Shown here piece by piece: positions 45,044-54,528 of a stretch of 64,000 nt of DNA (positions are counted from its first letter, which is position 1; every line of letters starts with the position of its first letter). Location of the stretch: contig UCJA01000016.1 of assembly GCA_900472675.1 (NCBI GenBank), positions 1-64,000 of the forward strand, read 5' to 3'. The stretch comes from Hyphomicrobiales bacterium (GTDB taxonomy: Bacteria > Pseudomonadota > Alphaproteobacteria > Rhizobiales > Rhizobiaceae). The notes beneath the pieces were generated by a model, which ran no database searches, was not told the DNA's origin, and saw nothing but the letters and a program-made list of their open reading frames with translations. Both the position numbers and the translations under genes were made by a program.

Positions 45044-45903
45044 TGGACTTCCCGGCGGAGCTGGCACGACGCTGGGATGCGGCCGGCGTAGCACCACTCG
45101 CCGATACGCGGACAAGCCGCGTCTTTCGGGTGACCCGACGCGACGGTTCACCCGCCATTGCCAAAATCCTGAAGCCCGAAGGCCTGCACGAACGACGGGG
45201 CTTTGATTTTCTTGGGTGGCGGGACGGAGCCGGCTGCGTTCGACTTCTCGCTGTCGAGAGGAACGCTTGCCTGCTGGAGGATGCAGGCACACTCGACCTG
45301 CGGAGCTGGCGGATGGAAAACAGCGACACCGCCGCGACTGACATCATCGCCTCCGTGGTCCGCCAGATGCACACGGCTGCCCCGGCTGCCCACCCCGTCG
45401 AACTTCTGCCGCTGCCCGCGCATTTCCAGGCCCTGTTCTCGCAGGCCGAGACGGCACCAGCGTCTCTCCAGGAACAGCTGCGCTGGTGCGCCGGGATTGC
45501 CGTGCCCCTGATCGAGAACCAGGCGGATATCCGCCCCCTGCACGGGGATCTGCATCACGAGAACATTCTGTCCGGAGGCGGTCGCGGCTGGCTTGCCATC
45601 GACCCGCAGGGCCTGGTGGGAGACCCCGCCTATGACGTCGCCAATGTCTTCGGAAATCCCGATGGCGCTTTCCCGGATATCGTATCACCCGACCGCATCA
45701 GTTCCCTGCTGCGGACATTTGCACCGGTGATCGGCTGCAGCGAAGAGAAGATCCTTCGTTATGCCATTGCCCATGCTGGCCTGTCGATCAGCTGGTCGAT
45801 CGAGGACGGCAGGCCGCTCGGTGAGGGCAGCGATGCTTTCGAGCGGCTCGCCTTCTTGTCCGCGGCGAAGCGGATGCTGGAGCGTCTTCCCGTCAGGTCC
45901 TGA
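45043..45903 (+). CDS. APH(6)/hydroxyurea-kinase-like phosphotransferase
   Basis: The 286-residue protein matches the aminoglycoside 6-phosphotransferase (StrB-like) family. An N-lobe with an ATP-binding lysine ([10 protein letters not shown]) and the catalytic loop [12 protein letters not shown] precede [18 protein letters not shown], which contains the metal-binding Asp. Members inactivate streptomycin or hydroxyurea by phosphorylation, but many chromosomal ones act on unknown metabolites. Its ATG overlaps the argC stop by one base, so the frame that extends back to 44278 is spurious. Coupling with argC suggests a housekeeping metabolite-kinase role rather than acquired resistance. The last 11 bases overlap ctaA. 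Confidence 0.82.
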   Translation: MDFPAELARRWDAAGVAPLADTRTSRVFRVTRRDGSPAIAKILKPEGLHERRGFDFLGWRDGAGCVRLLAVERNACLLEDAGTLDLRSWRMENSDTAATDIIASVVRQMHTAAPAAHPVELLPLPAHFQALFSQAETAPASLQEQLRWCAGIAVPLIENQADIRPLHGDLHHENILSGGGRGWLAIDPQGLVGDPAYDVANVFGNPDGAFPDIVSPDRISSLLRTFAPVIGCSEEKILRYAIAHAGLSISWSIEDGRPLGEGSDAFERLAFLSAAKRMLERLPVRS

Positions 45904-46993
45904 CGTCCACCTGCATTTCCGGCGGATATTCCCCGAAGAAGGCGCGCCAGTGGGCGATCGCGAAGCCCAGCACCACCAGCGCCATGGCCTGGTGGGTCAG
46001 CGCCAGGTGCAGCGGGACCTGCATGACCAGCGTCGAGATGCCGATCACGGCCTGCATCGCCACCAGCAGGAAGAGCAGGACGGCGCGCCTTGCATGGGTC
46101 GACCGGGGGGCCAGCCGCAGCGAGACAACCATGTGCGCGAGGGTGACGGCCAGGAGCAGGTAGGCGCCGCCGCGGTGGACGAACTGCACCGTCTTGGGGT
46201 TCTCAAACAGGTTGATCCACCAGGGCTGCCGGATGAAAAGGTCGCCCGGCACCAGGCTTCCGTCCATCAGCGGCCAGGTGTTGTAGGAGAGACCGGCGTC
46301 GAGACCCGCGACCAGCGCCCCAAGATAGATCTGGAAGAGGGAGAGTACGGCGATGGCGCCTGCTGCCCAGTAGGATTTCTGCGTCGGCGGGGCATCGCCT
46401 GTGTGCGGCGACAGGCCGCGCAGGATCCACACGCAGGCGGAAAAGATCAGGCAGGCCATGACCAGATGGGTTGCGAGCCGATACTGGGAAACGCTGCTTA
46501 GCTTGGTGAGCCCGGACGACACCATCCACCAGCCGATGAAACCCTGCAGGCCGCCGAGCGCCAGCACGCCGACCAGCGGCCAACGCAGGCGCTTTTCGAT
46601 GCGGCCGGTCAGCCAGAAAAAGGCGAGCGGCAGGGCAAAGACGATCCCAATCGAGCGGGCCAGGAAGCGGTGCGCCCACTCCCACCAGAAGATCGTCTTG
46701 AAATCATCGACCGTCATGCCGCTGTTCAATTCCTGGTACTGCGGAATGCGCTTGTAGAGGTCGAACTCCTCCTGCCATTCGGCAGCGTTCAAAGGCGGGA
46801 TCACGCCGTGGAGCGGCTTCCATTCGGTGATCGACAGGCCCGAATCGGTCAGGCGCGTGGCGCCGCCGACCAGCACCAGGCAGAACAGCGTGACGATGAC
46901 GACGCCCAGCCATATGCGCACGGCGCGGCGGTTGCGCTCGCCCCGCGAGGTCTGCTTGAGGACATCGATGATCACAGCATCACTTGCCGACAT
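45893..46993 (-). CDS. ctaA: Heme A synthase CtaA/COX15
   Basis: The 366-residue inner-membrane enzyme oxidises heme O to heme A for aa3-type cytochrome oxidase. It has eight hydrophobic segments and the conserved [18 protein letters not shown] after the first helix. Heme-ligand histidines are in [17 protein letters not shown] and the later [11 protein letters not shown] and LTHQAMAL. Length fits the long alphaproteobacterial/mitochondrial type 2 form. The ATG at 46993 with GGAG upstream is preferred over the GTG two codons earlier. It converges on the kinase gene with an 11-base overlap. Confidence 0.96.
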   Translation of the reverse strand: MSASDAVIIDVLKQTSRGERNRRAVRIWLGVVIVTLFCLVLVGGATRLTDSGLSITEWKPLHGVIPPLNAAEWQEEFDLYKRIPQYQELNSGMTVDDFKTIFWWEWAHRFLARSIGIVFALPLAFFWLTGRIEKRLRWPLVGVLALGGLQGFIGWWMVSSGLTKLSSVSQYRLATHLVMACLIFSACVWILRGLSPHTGDAPPTQKSYWAAGAIAVLSLFQIYLGALVAGLDAGLSYNTWPLMDGSLVPGDLFIRQPWWINLFENPKTVQFVHRGGAYLLLAVTLAHMVVSLRLAPRSTHARRAVLLFLLVAMQAVIGISTLVMQVPLHLALTHQAMALVVLGFAIAHWRAFFGEYPPEMQVDVRT

Positions 46994-47133
46994 GGTCACT
47001 CCTGTCGTTCCGCCAGAGATCGACAGCGCCCACGCGCGCGCAATCTGGCTACCGGCCGTTGCTTTGCCCCATCAACCCATGCAAAACAACCCCTGCAGCT
47101 TTGCGGCATGCGGTCGCAATCTAGGAGAATAGC

Positions 47134-47346
47134 GTGGTTCCGGGCCTTAGAAGCTTCATCGGCACGATCCTGATCATTGTTCTCGTGATCGTGTACGCAC
47201 TTGCCGCTACGACGTTCGCGTCACTGCTGTTGGGCACAGCGCCCTGGTGGGTCCATTTCCTCTATTTCCTGCTCACCGGTCTCCTGTGGGTCCTGCCGGC
47301 CATGCTGATCATCAAGTGGATGGCGGGCCCGAAGCCTCGCGCCTGA
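47134..47346 (+). CDS. Small membrane protein, DUF2842 family
   Basis: The 70-residue protein has two transmembrane helices (GTILIIVLVIVYALAATTFASLLL and FLYFLLTGLLWVLPAMLIIKWM). This matches the DUF2842 family common in Rhizobiales beside ctaA. Start is GTG at 47134 after TAGGAGA. The function is not known; position next to ctaA hints at cytochrome oxidase assembly, only as a guess. Confidence 0.85.
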   Translation: MVPGLRSFIGTILIIVLVIVYALAATTFASLLLGTAPWWVHFLYFLLTGLLWVLPAMLIIKWMAGPKPRA

Positions 47347-47457
47347 GTTTACCCGCGGTTAACCAGCGGGCCGTGTTTCCTGCGCCATTACGGCGCGGTA
47401 AACCGAATTTTCGGCTGTCTTGCCTACCTTCCTGCAGAGAACCTGCAGGAAAGAGTG

Positions 47458-48714
47458 ATGCACAAGCGAAAAGTCGGACAGGTGCAGCCGGTCATGCCTA
47501 TGGCCGAGGCGGAGCCGCAGGACGGCGCGGCGGCGCGCGCCCCCCTTCCCTTTTCGGCGCTGGAGATTATGCTTGCCGATGCGTCATCCCTCCCGGAGCA
47601 GGCCTGGAGGCGGCTCGAGGCGTTTAACCGGACGTCGCTGCACCAGGGTATCGACTGGTGTCGCGCCTGGTGCGAGGCACAGGGCAGCGAGCTTCTGATC
47701 GTGCAGGGAAAGGCGGCGGGAGACATCCTTATGCTTCTACCGCTGGAGGTGGTGCACGAGGTGACGCTCAAGGTGGCGCGGTTTCCCGGCGGCCGCTTCA
47801 ACAACCTCAATACCGGCCTGTTCGACCCGATGCTTGCGCTTCCCGATGCGGAAGAGCTGCAGAATTTCGCCGTCTCCCTGACGCAGGCGCTGAAGGGCAG
47901 AGCTGATCTTGTGGTGCTGGACAATGTTCCCCTGTCCTGGCGCGGCGTTGCCCATCCGCTTGCCGGGCTTGCCAGCAACGAGAACCAGAACCACTCCTTC
48001 CAGCTGCCGCTGTCTGCCAATTTCGAAGCGACGCTGGCGCAGCTGAACGCGAAGAGCCGGCGCAAGAAGTTCCGGTCGCAAAGCCGCAAGCTGGAGGCGC
48101 TTGGCGGCTTCGAGCATATCGTGGGGAACGGGCAAGACAGCCACGCGCTGCTCGAGCTGTTCTTCCGGCAGAAGGGCGATCGGCTGACGCTTCTCGGGCT
48201 CCCCGACGTGTTCCAGCCGCCTGAGACGCGTCGGTTCTTCCACCGCCTGCTGGAAGCGCCGGCTGAGACGGGCGATGCGCCGCTCTCGCTTCACGCGATC
48301 CGGTTGAAAGGTCCGCACGCCGGCCATATCGCGGCCATTGCCGGGCTTGCGCGCAAGGGCGACCACGTCATTTGCCTGTTCAGTTCCATCGACGACAGCA
48401 TCGCGGCCGAGGCGAGCCCCGGCGAACTGCTGTTCTGGCTGATGATCGAACAATGCTGCCACGACCACATCGCCGTCTTCGACTTCGGGATCGGCGACCA
48501 GCTCTACAAGCGCAGTTGGTGCAGCCAGGAGACCGTGCAGCACGACATCCTCATCCCTGTCAGCTGGAAGGGCGCCCTCGCCCGCCCCGCGCTGATTGCA
48601 GCCACCCGCGCCAAGGCCGCAGTCAAGCGCAGCCCGCGACTGTATGGCCTCGTGCAACGGTGGCGCTCCGGCAATTCGCGCCGGACGGCGGATCCGGCCA
48701 CCGCCAACGAGTAA
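47458..48714 (+). CDS. CelD/BcsL-type GNAT acetyltransferase for polysaccharide
   Basis: The 418-residue protein belongs to the Acetyltransf_6/CelD group, in which two GNAT-like halves occur. It shows FQLPLSANFEATLAQLNAKSRRKKFRSQSRKLE and, in the second half, HVICLFSSIDDSIAAEASPGELLFWLMIEQC with FDFGIGDQLYKRSW, a pattern typical of this family. These enzymes are found in cellulose and other exopolysaccharide loci and are thought to acetylate sugars or precursors. ATG at 47458 follows AGGAAAGAG; the GTG one codon earlier is possible. It converges with the chain-length gene (3-base gap) and probably belongs to the same polysaccharide pathway. In Agrobacterium the upp operon begins in this place, from memory. 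Confidence 0.8.
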   Translation: MHKRKVGQVQPVMPMAEAEPQDGAAARAPLPFSALEIMLADASSLPEQAWRRLEAFNRTSLHQGIDWCRAWCEAQGSELLIVQGKAAGDILMLLPLEVVHEVTLKVARFPGGRFNNLNTGLFDPMLALPDAEELQNFAVSLTQALKGRADLVVLDNVPLSWRGVAHPLAGLASNENQNHSFQLPLSANFEATLAQLNAKSRRKKFRSQSRKLEALGGFEHIVGNGQDSHALLELFFRQKGDRLTLLGLPDVFQPPETRRFFHRLLEAPAETGDAPLSLHAIRLKGPHAGHIAAIAGLARKGDHVICLFSSIDDSIAAEASPGELLFWLMIEQCCHDHIAVFDFGIGDQLYKRSWCSQETVQHDILIPVSWKGALARPALIAATRAKAAVKRSPRLYGLVQRWRSGNSRRTADPATANE

Positions 48715-48717
48715 GAC

Positions 48718-51000
48718 TCAGGCGGCCCGGCGGCCGGTGCGCGGGGTACCAAGGTCAGGACCACCGGACATGATCAGCAGGTTGTGGTAGCCGGCTTCCT
48801 CGAATTCGAGCACCAGCTCGGCCAGATCCTCCTCGTTGACCGAGGGTATGGAGAGGATGATTTCGGCATGCTCGTGACGGGTCAAGCGCGTCAGGCTTGC
48901 CGTTTCCGCCGGGCCGCACTCCACGATCACCACGTCATAGGCATCGATCAGAGCATCGATGATGATCGATAGCCGGTCGGCGCCCTGCATGGCACGCGCC
49001 GCTTCGGCGGCACCGCGCGGCACGATATGGGCTTCCGACAGCCTGTCGCGGTGGATGGCCTCGCCAAAAGCTGCTTCGCCGCACAGGAGATCGGTGATCC
49101 CCGGCAGGTTCTCGTCCTCGGCCATCAATCGCGTGGGGCAGGCAGAGCCGGTCATATCGACCAGCACGACCGTATTGCCATGTTCCGCCACGGCGCGGGC
49201 CAGCATCACGGTTGCTGTCGAGCCATCATCACCGGTCGGTGACACGGCAAGTGCGACGGGCACGGCGCGGCGTTGGAGGTAGTGGGCAACGGAGGCGATG
49301 CTGAACGCGTGATCGTCTTCCGCCCTTGCAGCAGCGGCAGCCAGCTCCTCTTCAGAGCGTGCGTCGACGGCGTCGGACACGACAGGCTGGTCGGGTTCCG
49401 GCGTGGGAACGGCGGGCAGCGGCTCCTCTTCCGGCAGGGGTGCCGGCTCCGGCACCGGGCGGGTGAAGCGACCAGCCTGCGCCTGCATCTTGTGGACCGG
49501 AAGATCGACCTCGGTTGGCAGCCCGGGCTCGGCGACCGGCACGACCGGGACGACCGGCACCGGCTGCAACTCCAGTTCGGCTGTCTCGTTCTCGTCGCGC
49601 AGGCGGGCGGGACGCAGGGCCCGGCCGCTGAAGAGTTCGCCAACGATCAGGACCAGGCAGCTGACGACCAGGGTCGCCAGGGTGGAGACGATCACGATCG
49701 GGATGACCTTGGGGAAATAGGGCTCCGACGGCTCGACCGCGCTGGAGACGATACGAGCATCGGCCGGGCTGGAATTGCCCTCCATGCGCGAGGTCGCCTC
49801 GCGGTAGCGGGCAAGGTAGGTTTCGAGAAGCTGCCGCTGGGCCGCCGCCTCGCGCTCCAGGGCGCGCAGCCCGACTTCCTCCTCACCGGTCTTGGCGGAC
49901 TCCGCCTTCAAGCCATTCAGCTGGGCCATCAACTGGCGTTCGCGGATGCGCGACACTTCCGCCTCGTTCTCGAGGCTGGAAAGTATCTTCTTCGTCTCGA
50001 TGCCGATCTGTAGCTTGATACCCGCGAGCTGGGCCCGCAGCCCCTTGAGACGCGGATGCCCATCCATCAGAGCGGTCGACTGGTCATTGATCTGCGCCTG
50101 CAGATTGGCCTCGGCCTCCTTGAGGCGTTGGATCACCTGGGACCCGACGACGTCGGACAGGGTGTCGGATTCGCGTCCGGCCTTGAGCCCCGTGCGGACG
50201 TTCTCCGCACGCGCCTCGGCATTGGCGCGCTCGCCCCTGACGCGGGCAAGTTCCGTGGAGATGTCGTTCAGCTGCTGCGTCGAGAAGCTGTTGTTCTCCG
50301 TGGTCTGGAACAGTCCATTCGAGGTGCGGTAACCGGCGACCTTGTCTTCCGCTTCCTTCACCTTCTGGGTAAGATTGGCGATTTCCGGCTCCAGCCATTT
50401 CGCGGTGTCGGAATGGGTGTCGAGCTTCGCGCCGCTCTGGATCTCCAGGTAGATGTCCGCCATGCGGTTCGGGATATCGGCGGCGAGCTTCGGATCATGA
50501 GAGGAAAACTCGATGGCGATAACGCGCGAGTTTTCCACGGCATAGACCTGCAGCTTGTCGCGGAACTCCTGGATCACCCGGTCTTCGGGATCGAGCTTCA
50601 TCGGATCCTGCTTCAGGCCGATCATGACCAGCGGATCGGGTAGCATCGACTGGGAGGCCGGATCGAATTCCTTCAGCTGGGCAAGCTTCAGGTCGCGCGC
50701 CACCCGCTTGATGAGGTCGGTGGACTGGAGAAGCTGGGCCTGGCTGGTGATGTTGAGCGAATCAAGGACGGGGTCGTTGCCGCCGGCGCCCCCACCGCCC
50801 CCGAGATCCGGCGAACGGGACTCGATCAGCAGGCGCGATTCGCCCTTGTAGCTCGGCTTGATCAGGCTGGCGCCGGCAAATGACAAGACGGCTGCGGCAA
50901 CGCCTGCGAGCAGAATACGCGTCCGACGCGCCCAGACCGCTGCGGCTACCTGCCTCAGGTCTATATCCACGTCCTGATGGCCGCCGTTTACGCTCGACAT
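48718..51000 (-). CDS. GumC/ExoP-like chain-length protein with degenerate ATPase domain
   Basis: The 760-residue inner-membrane protein is a polysaccharide co-polymerase. Residues about 10-75 form the Wzz region (DIDLRQVAAAVWARRTRILLAG, first transmembrane helix). A long periplasmic part (about 75-430) has coiled coils and GNVR-like sequence (LLETYLARYREATSR). A second helix lies near 432-456. The cytoplasmic domain (about 570-755) has the shape of a BY-kinase ATPase but lacks its residues: Walker A is SPTGDDGSTAT without lysine, Walker A' is VVLVDMTGSA, and Walker B is VVIVECGPA. No tyrosine tail exists. It is divergent to the export gene and should set chain length and link to the Wza-like protein. 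Confidence 0.88.
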   Translation of the reverse strand: MSSVNGGHQDVDIDLRQVAAAVWARRTRILLAGVAAAVLSFAGASLIKPSYKGESRLLIESRSPDLGGGGGAGGNDPVLDSLNITSQAQLLQSTDLIKRVARDLKLAQLKEFDPASQSMLPDPLVMIGLKQDPMKLDPEDRVIQEFRDKLQVYAVENSRVIAIEFSSHDPKLAADIPNRMADIYLEIQSGAKLDTHSDTAKWLEPEIANLTQKVKEAEDKVAGYRTSNGLFQTTENNSFSTQQLNDISTELARVRGERANAEARAENVRTGLKAGRESDTLSDVVGSQVIQRLKEAEANLQAQINDQSTALMDGHPRLKGLRAQLAGIKLQIGIETKKILSSLENEAEVSRIRERQLMAQLNGLKAESAKTGEEEVGLRALEREAAAQRQLLETYLARYREATSRMEGNSSPADARIVSSAVEPSEPYFPKVIPIVIVSTLATLVVSCLVLIVGELFSGRALRPARLRDENETAELELQPVPVVPVVPVAEPGLPTEVDLPVHKMQAQAGRFTRPVPEPAPLPEEEPLPAVPTPEPDQPVVSDAVDARSEEELAAAAARAEDDHAFSIASVAHYLQRRAVPVALAVSPTGDDGSTATVMLARAVAEHGNTVVLVDMTGSACPTRLMAEDENLPGITDLLCGEAAFGEAIHRDRLSEAHIVPRGAAEAARAMQGADRLSIIIDALIDAYDVVIVECGPAETASLTRLTRHEHAEIILSIPSVNEEDLAELVLEFEEAGYHNLLIMSGGPDLGTPRTGRRAA

Positions 51001-51166
51001 GACATGCTCCCACTGATCTTTGCGGCAATGGTAAAGGCTTATGGTAACTCGACAGTTAATACGTACGGGTTGGGCCGCGCCGGTTTTTTTCGTCCCTTTA
51101 CCCGCCATTAACCATAAGCGACGGATAACGGCAGCAGATAAGTCCAGCCGGGAGCCCTGAAGCTAA

Positions 51167-51742
51167 ATGGCGTTCGTCCGTACCAAACACCTCCTTGCGC
51201 TGGCGCTGGCGAGTGCATCTCTGGCGCTTGGCGGCTGCACGTCCACCAATCCGGCGCCGCGGAGTTTCCAGGCAGCCGCTATCCAGCCCTACCGGCTCGA
51301 CAGCGGCGACCGCCTGCGCATCAGCGTGTTCGAGCAGGCCGGCCTCACCAATACCTATACGGTCGATCAGGCCGGCTATATCGCCTTCCCGCTGGTCGGC
51401 CAGGTCGCCGCGCGCGGACAGACCCTGCCCGCTCTCGAAGGCACTATCGCGTCGCGCCTCAAGAAGGGCTACCTGCGTGATCCTGATGTCACGATCGAAG
51501 TGGATCGCTACCGTCCGGTGTTCGTGATGGGCGAAGTGGGGCGTCCCGGCCAGTATTCCTACGTGCCCGGCATGACCGCGCAGAATGCCGTGGCGATTGC
51601 CGGCGGCTTTACCTCGCGCGCCAACGAGAAGGATCTCGACGTTACCCGCAAGATCAACGGACAGGTCATTACCGGACGCAGCACAGTCTCGACGACGGTC
51701 ATGGCAGGCGACACGATCTATGTGCGCGAGCGGCTGTTCTGA
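51167..51742 (+). CDS. Short Wza-like polysaccharide export lipoprotein (OPX)
   Basis: The 191-residue lipoprotein has a signal ending LALGGC (lipid Cys near residue 24). A Poly_export domain follows (YRLDSGDRLRISVFEQAGLTNTY ... GYIAFPLVGQVAARGQTLPAL), then one SLBB domain (VFVMGEVGRPGQYSYVPGMTAQNAVAIAGGF). It stops there: the amphipathic C-terminal helix that forms the Wza outer-membrane pore is absent. Such minimal OPX proteins likely work with a separate outer-membrane barrel. It leads a plus-strand operon with a GT4 gene six bases after its stop, and is divergent to the chain-length gene. Confidence 0.9.
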   Translation: MAFVRTKHLLALALASASLALGGCTSTNPAPRSFQAAAIQPYRLDSGDRLRISVFEQAGLTNTYTVDQAGYIAFPLVGQVAARGQTLPALEGTIASRLKKGYLRDPDVTIEVDRYRPVFVMGEVGRPGQYSYVPGMTAQNAVAIAGGFTSRANEKDLDVTRKINGQVITGRSTVSTTVMAGDTIYVRERLF

Positions 51743-51748
51743 CGCGAC

Positions 51749-52906
51749 ATGCCGCAGACCCCGCCCCTTCGCATCCTGCACTGCTTCCGTTCGCCTGTCG
51801 GCGGCATCTTCCGCCATGTGCGGGACCTGGTGGAGGAGCACCGGGCAGCGGGCCATGAGGTGGGAATTCTATGCGACAGCTCCACCGGTGGAGCCCATGA
51901 AGAACGCCTGTTCGACCAGATCAGGCCGCAGCTTTCGCTCGGCCTCAACCGGTTGCCCATGCGGCGTGCCATCAGCCCGGGAGACCTGACGGCACTCTAC
52001 CGAAGCTATAAACATATCAGAAGTTTGCGGCCTGATGTATTGCATGGGCACGGCGCCAAGGGTGGCGCAGTGGCCCGGCTCATCGGCTCAGTCCTGCGGG
52101 TAAACAAGTATCGCGTAGCCCGCTTCTATTCCCCGCATGGCGGGACACTGCACTTTAACCGCGCCAGCCTTTCGGGCCAGGTCGTGCTGCGCCTCGAGCG
52201 GATGCAGGAGCGCTTCGGCGATGCTCTCGTCTTCGTCTGCGACTACGAGCGACGCACCTATGCGGACAAGGTCGGCGTGCCGCGGACCATGTCGCGGGTG
52301 ATCTACAACGGCATCAAGGAGGCGGAGTTCGAGCCGGTCGAGCCGGTGCCGGGTGCTGCGGATTTTCTCTACATCGGGATGCTGCGCGACCTCAAAGGGC
52401 CGGATGTGTTCATCGACGCGTTTGCGCGGACCGAGCGTGCGGTGGGGCGTCCGCTTTCGGCACTGATGGTGGGCGATGGTCCCGACCGCGACCGCTATGC
52501 GGAGATGATGGCCGAGCAGGGCCTTGCCCGCCGTATCCGGATGATGCCGGCCATGCCGGCCCGCAGCGGGTTTGCGCTGGCGGGTGCCGTCGTCGTCCCG
52601 TCGCGGGCGGAGGCCATGCCCTATATCGTGCTGGAGGCGCTGGCTGCCGGAAAACCGGTGATCGCGTCCCGTGTCGGCGGCATTCCAGAGGTGCTGGGGA
52701 CCGACAGCGCAGCACTCGCCGTGCCCGGCGATGCCGGCGATCTGTCGCGGATCATGGTGGAGTCGCTCGGCGCCGGATGGCAGGAGGCCAACATGCCGAA
52801 GCCGGAGGCCTTCCGCTCGGTATTTTCGGCGTCCGTGATGGCGAGCTCCATGCTGGATCTGTACCAGAATGTGCTTGCAACCGTGCCAGGATCCCCCCGC
52901 CGCTAA
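51749..52906 (+). CDS. GT4-family glycosyltransferase
   Basis: The 385-residue protein has a GT-B fold. The N-terminal domain opens ILHCFRSPVGGIFRHVRDLV and contains LRPDVLHGHGAKGGAVARL; the C-terminal donor domain has FLYIGMLRDLKGPDVFIDAF, MVGDGPDRDRY, and the EX7E motif PSRAEAMPYIVLEALAAGKPVIASRVGG. It is a retaining cytoplasmic enzyme that adds a sugar to a lipid-linked oligosaccharide. It lies six bases after the export gene and upstream of the initiating transferase, so it belongs to the same repeat-unit assembly. Donor and linkage are not predictable. Confidence 0.93.
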   Translation: MPQTPPLRILHCFRSPVGGIFRHVRDLVEEHRAAGHEVGILCDSSTGGAHEERLFDQIRPQLSLGLNRLPMRRAISPGDLTALYRSYKHIRSLRPDVLHGHGAKGGAVARLIGSVLRVNKYRVARFYSPHGGTLHFNRASLSGQVVLRLERMQERFGDALVFVCDYERRTYADKVGVPRTMSRVIYNGIKEAEFEPVEPVPGAADFLYIGMLRDLKGPDVFIDAFARTERAVGRPLSALMVGDGPDRDRYAEMMAEQGLARRIRMMPAMPARSGFALAGAVVVPSRAEAMPYIVLEALAAGKPVIASRVGGIPEVLGTDSAALAVPGDAGDLSRIMVESLGAGWQEANMPKPEAFRSVFSASVMASSMLDLYQNVLATVPGSPRR

Positions 52907-52983
52907 AGGCTTCTTTAGCATATCCTTGGTACTGAAGATGCCAGCCTCCCCTCTCCATGGAGCGGAGGCCGAAGGGCCGTGGC

Positions 52984-54528
52984 ATGAACCATTTCCGCAA
53001 GCCAGACGAGTTCAACGTGGAAGACCTCCGCCGCAAGGTCTCGGAGCTCCGCGAGAAAGAGCAGCAGGCGGATGCCGCCCGCGAGCTCAACCCGTTCGCC
53101 CGCCAGATTGCCGAGCAGTTCCGCGCCATCAGCCATTCGCCGGCCATGCTGATCGGCCAGTTCCGGCTGTTCGAACTCGCCTGCCTTATTGCCATCAGCT
53201 TCCTCATGGAGATCTCGCTTTCGGCAGCCTCGGGTGACATCCTTCTCCGCTTCGCCACGATCGCAACCGGTTCGGCGCTGGTGGTGCTTCTGCTGCAGCT
53301 TACCGATACCTACCAGATCCCTTCGCTGCGGGCCGCGCGCCGCACCGCAAGGCGGGTGTTCACCGCCTGGACGATCGGCTTTGCGCTCACCATCGCCTCC
53401 CTTGCCCTCCTCTCGGTATCGAGCCACACCCCCGGCGTGCTGCTGGCCTGGTTCCTGGCGGGCGCCGGCTTCCTGTTTCTCGAGCGGCAGCTGACGGCCT
53501 TTGCCATCCGCAACTGGGCGCGCAACGGCGTGATGGAACGCCGCGCCGTCATCGTGGGCGGGGGCGAGCCCGCCAAATACCTGGTGCGCCAGCTGGAAGA
53601 GCAGCCGGACAACGACATCCGCATCTGCGGCATCTTCGACGACCGCGGCAGCGAGCGCTCGCCGACCGTAGTGGCCGGCTATCCGAAGCTCGGGACATTT
53701 GCGGAGCTGGTCGAATTTTCCCGGCTGGCGCGGATCGACATGCTGATCATTGCGCTGCCGGCAACGGCGGAGCAGCGGATCCTGCAGCTTTTGCGCAAGC
53801 TGTGGGTGTTGCCGGTCGACATCCGGCTCGCCGCCCACGCCAACCGCCTGCGCTTTCGTCCACGCTCCTATTCGCATATCGGCGACGTGCCGATGTTCGA
53901 CATCTTCGACAAGCCGATCCGGGACTGGGATTCGGTCGCCAAGCGGGCTTTCGATATCGCTTTCACGCTGCTGGCGCTGACGCTTGTGTGGCCGCTGATG
54001 CTTGCCGCAGCGATTGCGGTGAAAGCTACTTCGAAGGGCCCGATCCTGTTTCGCCAGAACCGGCACGGGTTCAACAACGAGGTGATCCAGATCCTGAAGT
54101 TCCGGTCCATGTACACGCATCTGAGCGATCAGAGCGCGGTCAAGGCGGTGACCAAGGGCGACCCGCGAGTGACACCGGTCGGCCGGTTCCTGCGCAAGAC
54201 ATCGATCGACGAACTGCCGCAATTGTTCAACGTGCTGCGCGGGCAGATTTCGCTGGTGGGGCCCCGCCCCCACGCCGTCAGCGCCCAGACCGGCACGCGC
54301 AAATATGTGGATGTGGTGGAAGGCTATTTCGCGCGCCACCGGGTAAAGCCCGGCGTTACCGGCTGGGCACAGATTAACGGCCTGCGCGGCGAGCTGGATT
54401 CCGACGAGAAGATCCGCGCCCGCACAGCCTACGACCTCGACTACATCGAGAACTGGTCGCTGCTGTTCGACCTGAAGATCCTGTTCCTGACGCCGGTCCG
54501 GCTCCTCAACACGGACAATGCGTATTGA
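52984..54528 (+). CDS. Polyprenyl-phosphate glycosylphosphotransferase (WcaJ/UppE-like)
   Basis: The 514-residue inner-membrane enzyme starts the repeat unit by moving a sugar-1-phosphate to undecaprenyl phosphate. Residues 1-45 are polar, four transmembrane helices follow (about 55-175), then a CoA-binding-like Rossmann region ([15 protein letters not shown]). The fifth hydrophobic reentrant helix and catalytic domain follow: [64 protein letters not shown] split over the active site, and [16 protein letters not shown]. The ATG at 52984 is preferred over the frame start at 52957. The next gene starts inside its last codons. By content and place it could correspond to UppE of Agrobacterium; this is from memory. 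Confidence 0.94.
   Translation: MNHFRKPDEFNVEDLRRKVSELREKEQQADAARELNPFARQIAEQFRAISHSPAMLIGQFRLFELACLIAISFLMEISLSAASGDILLRFATIATGSALVVLLLQLTDTYQIPSLRAARRTARRVFTAWTIGFALTIASLALLSVSSHTPGVLLAWFLAGAGFLFLERQLTAFAIRNWARNGVMERRAVIVGGGEPAKYLVRQLEEQPDNDIRICGIFDDRGSERSPTVVAGYPKLGTFAELVEFSRLARIDMLIIALPATAEQRILQLLRKLWVLPVDIRLAAHANRLRFRPRSYSHIGDVPMFDIFDKPIRDWDSVAKRAFDIAFTLLALTLVWPLMLAAAIAVKATSKGPILFRQNRHGFNNEVIQILKFRSMYTHLSDQSAVKAVTKGDPRVTPVGRFLRKTSIDELPQLFNVLRGQISLVGPRPHAVSAQTGTRKYVDVVEGYFARHRVKPGVTGWAQINGLRGELDSDEKIRARTAYDLDYIENWSLLFDLKILFLTPVRLLNTDNAY

Noticed and set aside
47347..47361. CtrA-like half sites (TTTA-N7-TTAA) before the acetyltransferase gene
   Set aside because: One mismatch in a very short motif; expected by chance and not supported by a second site.
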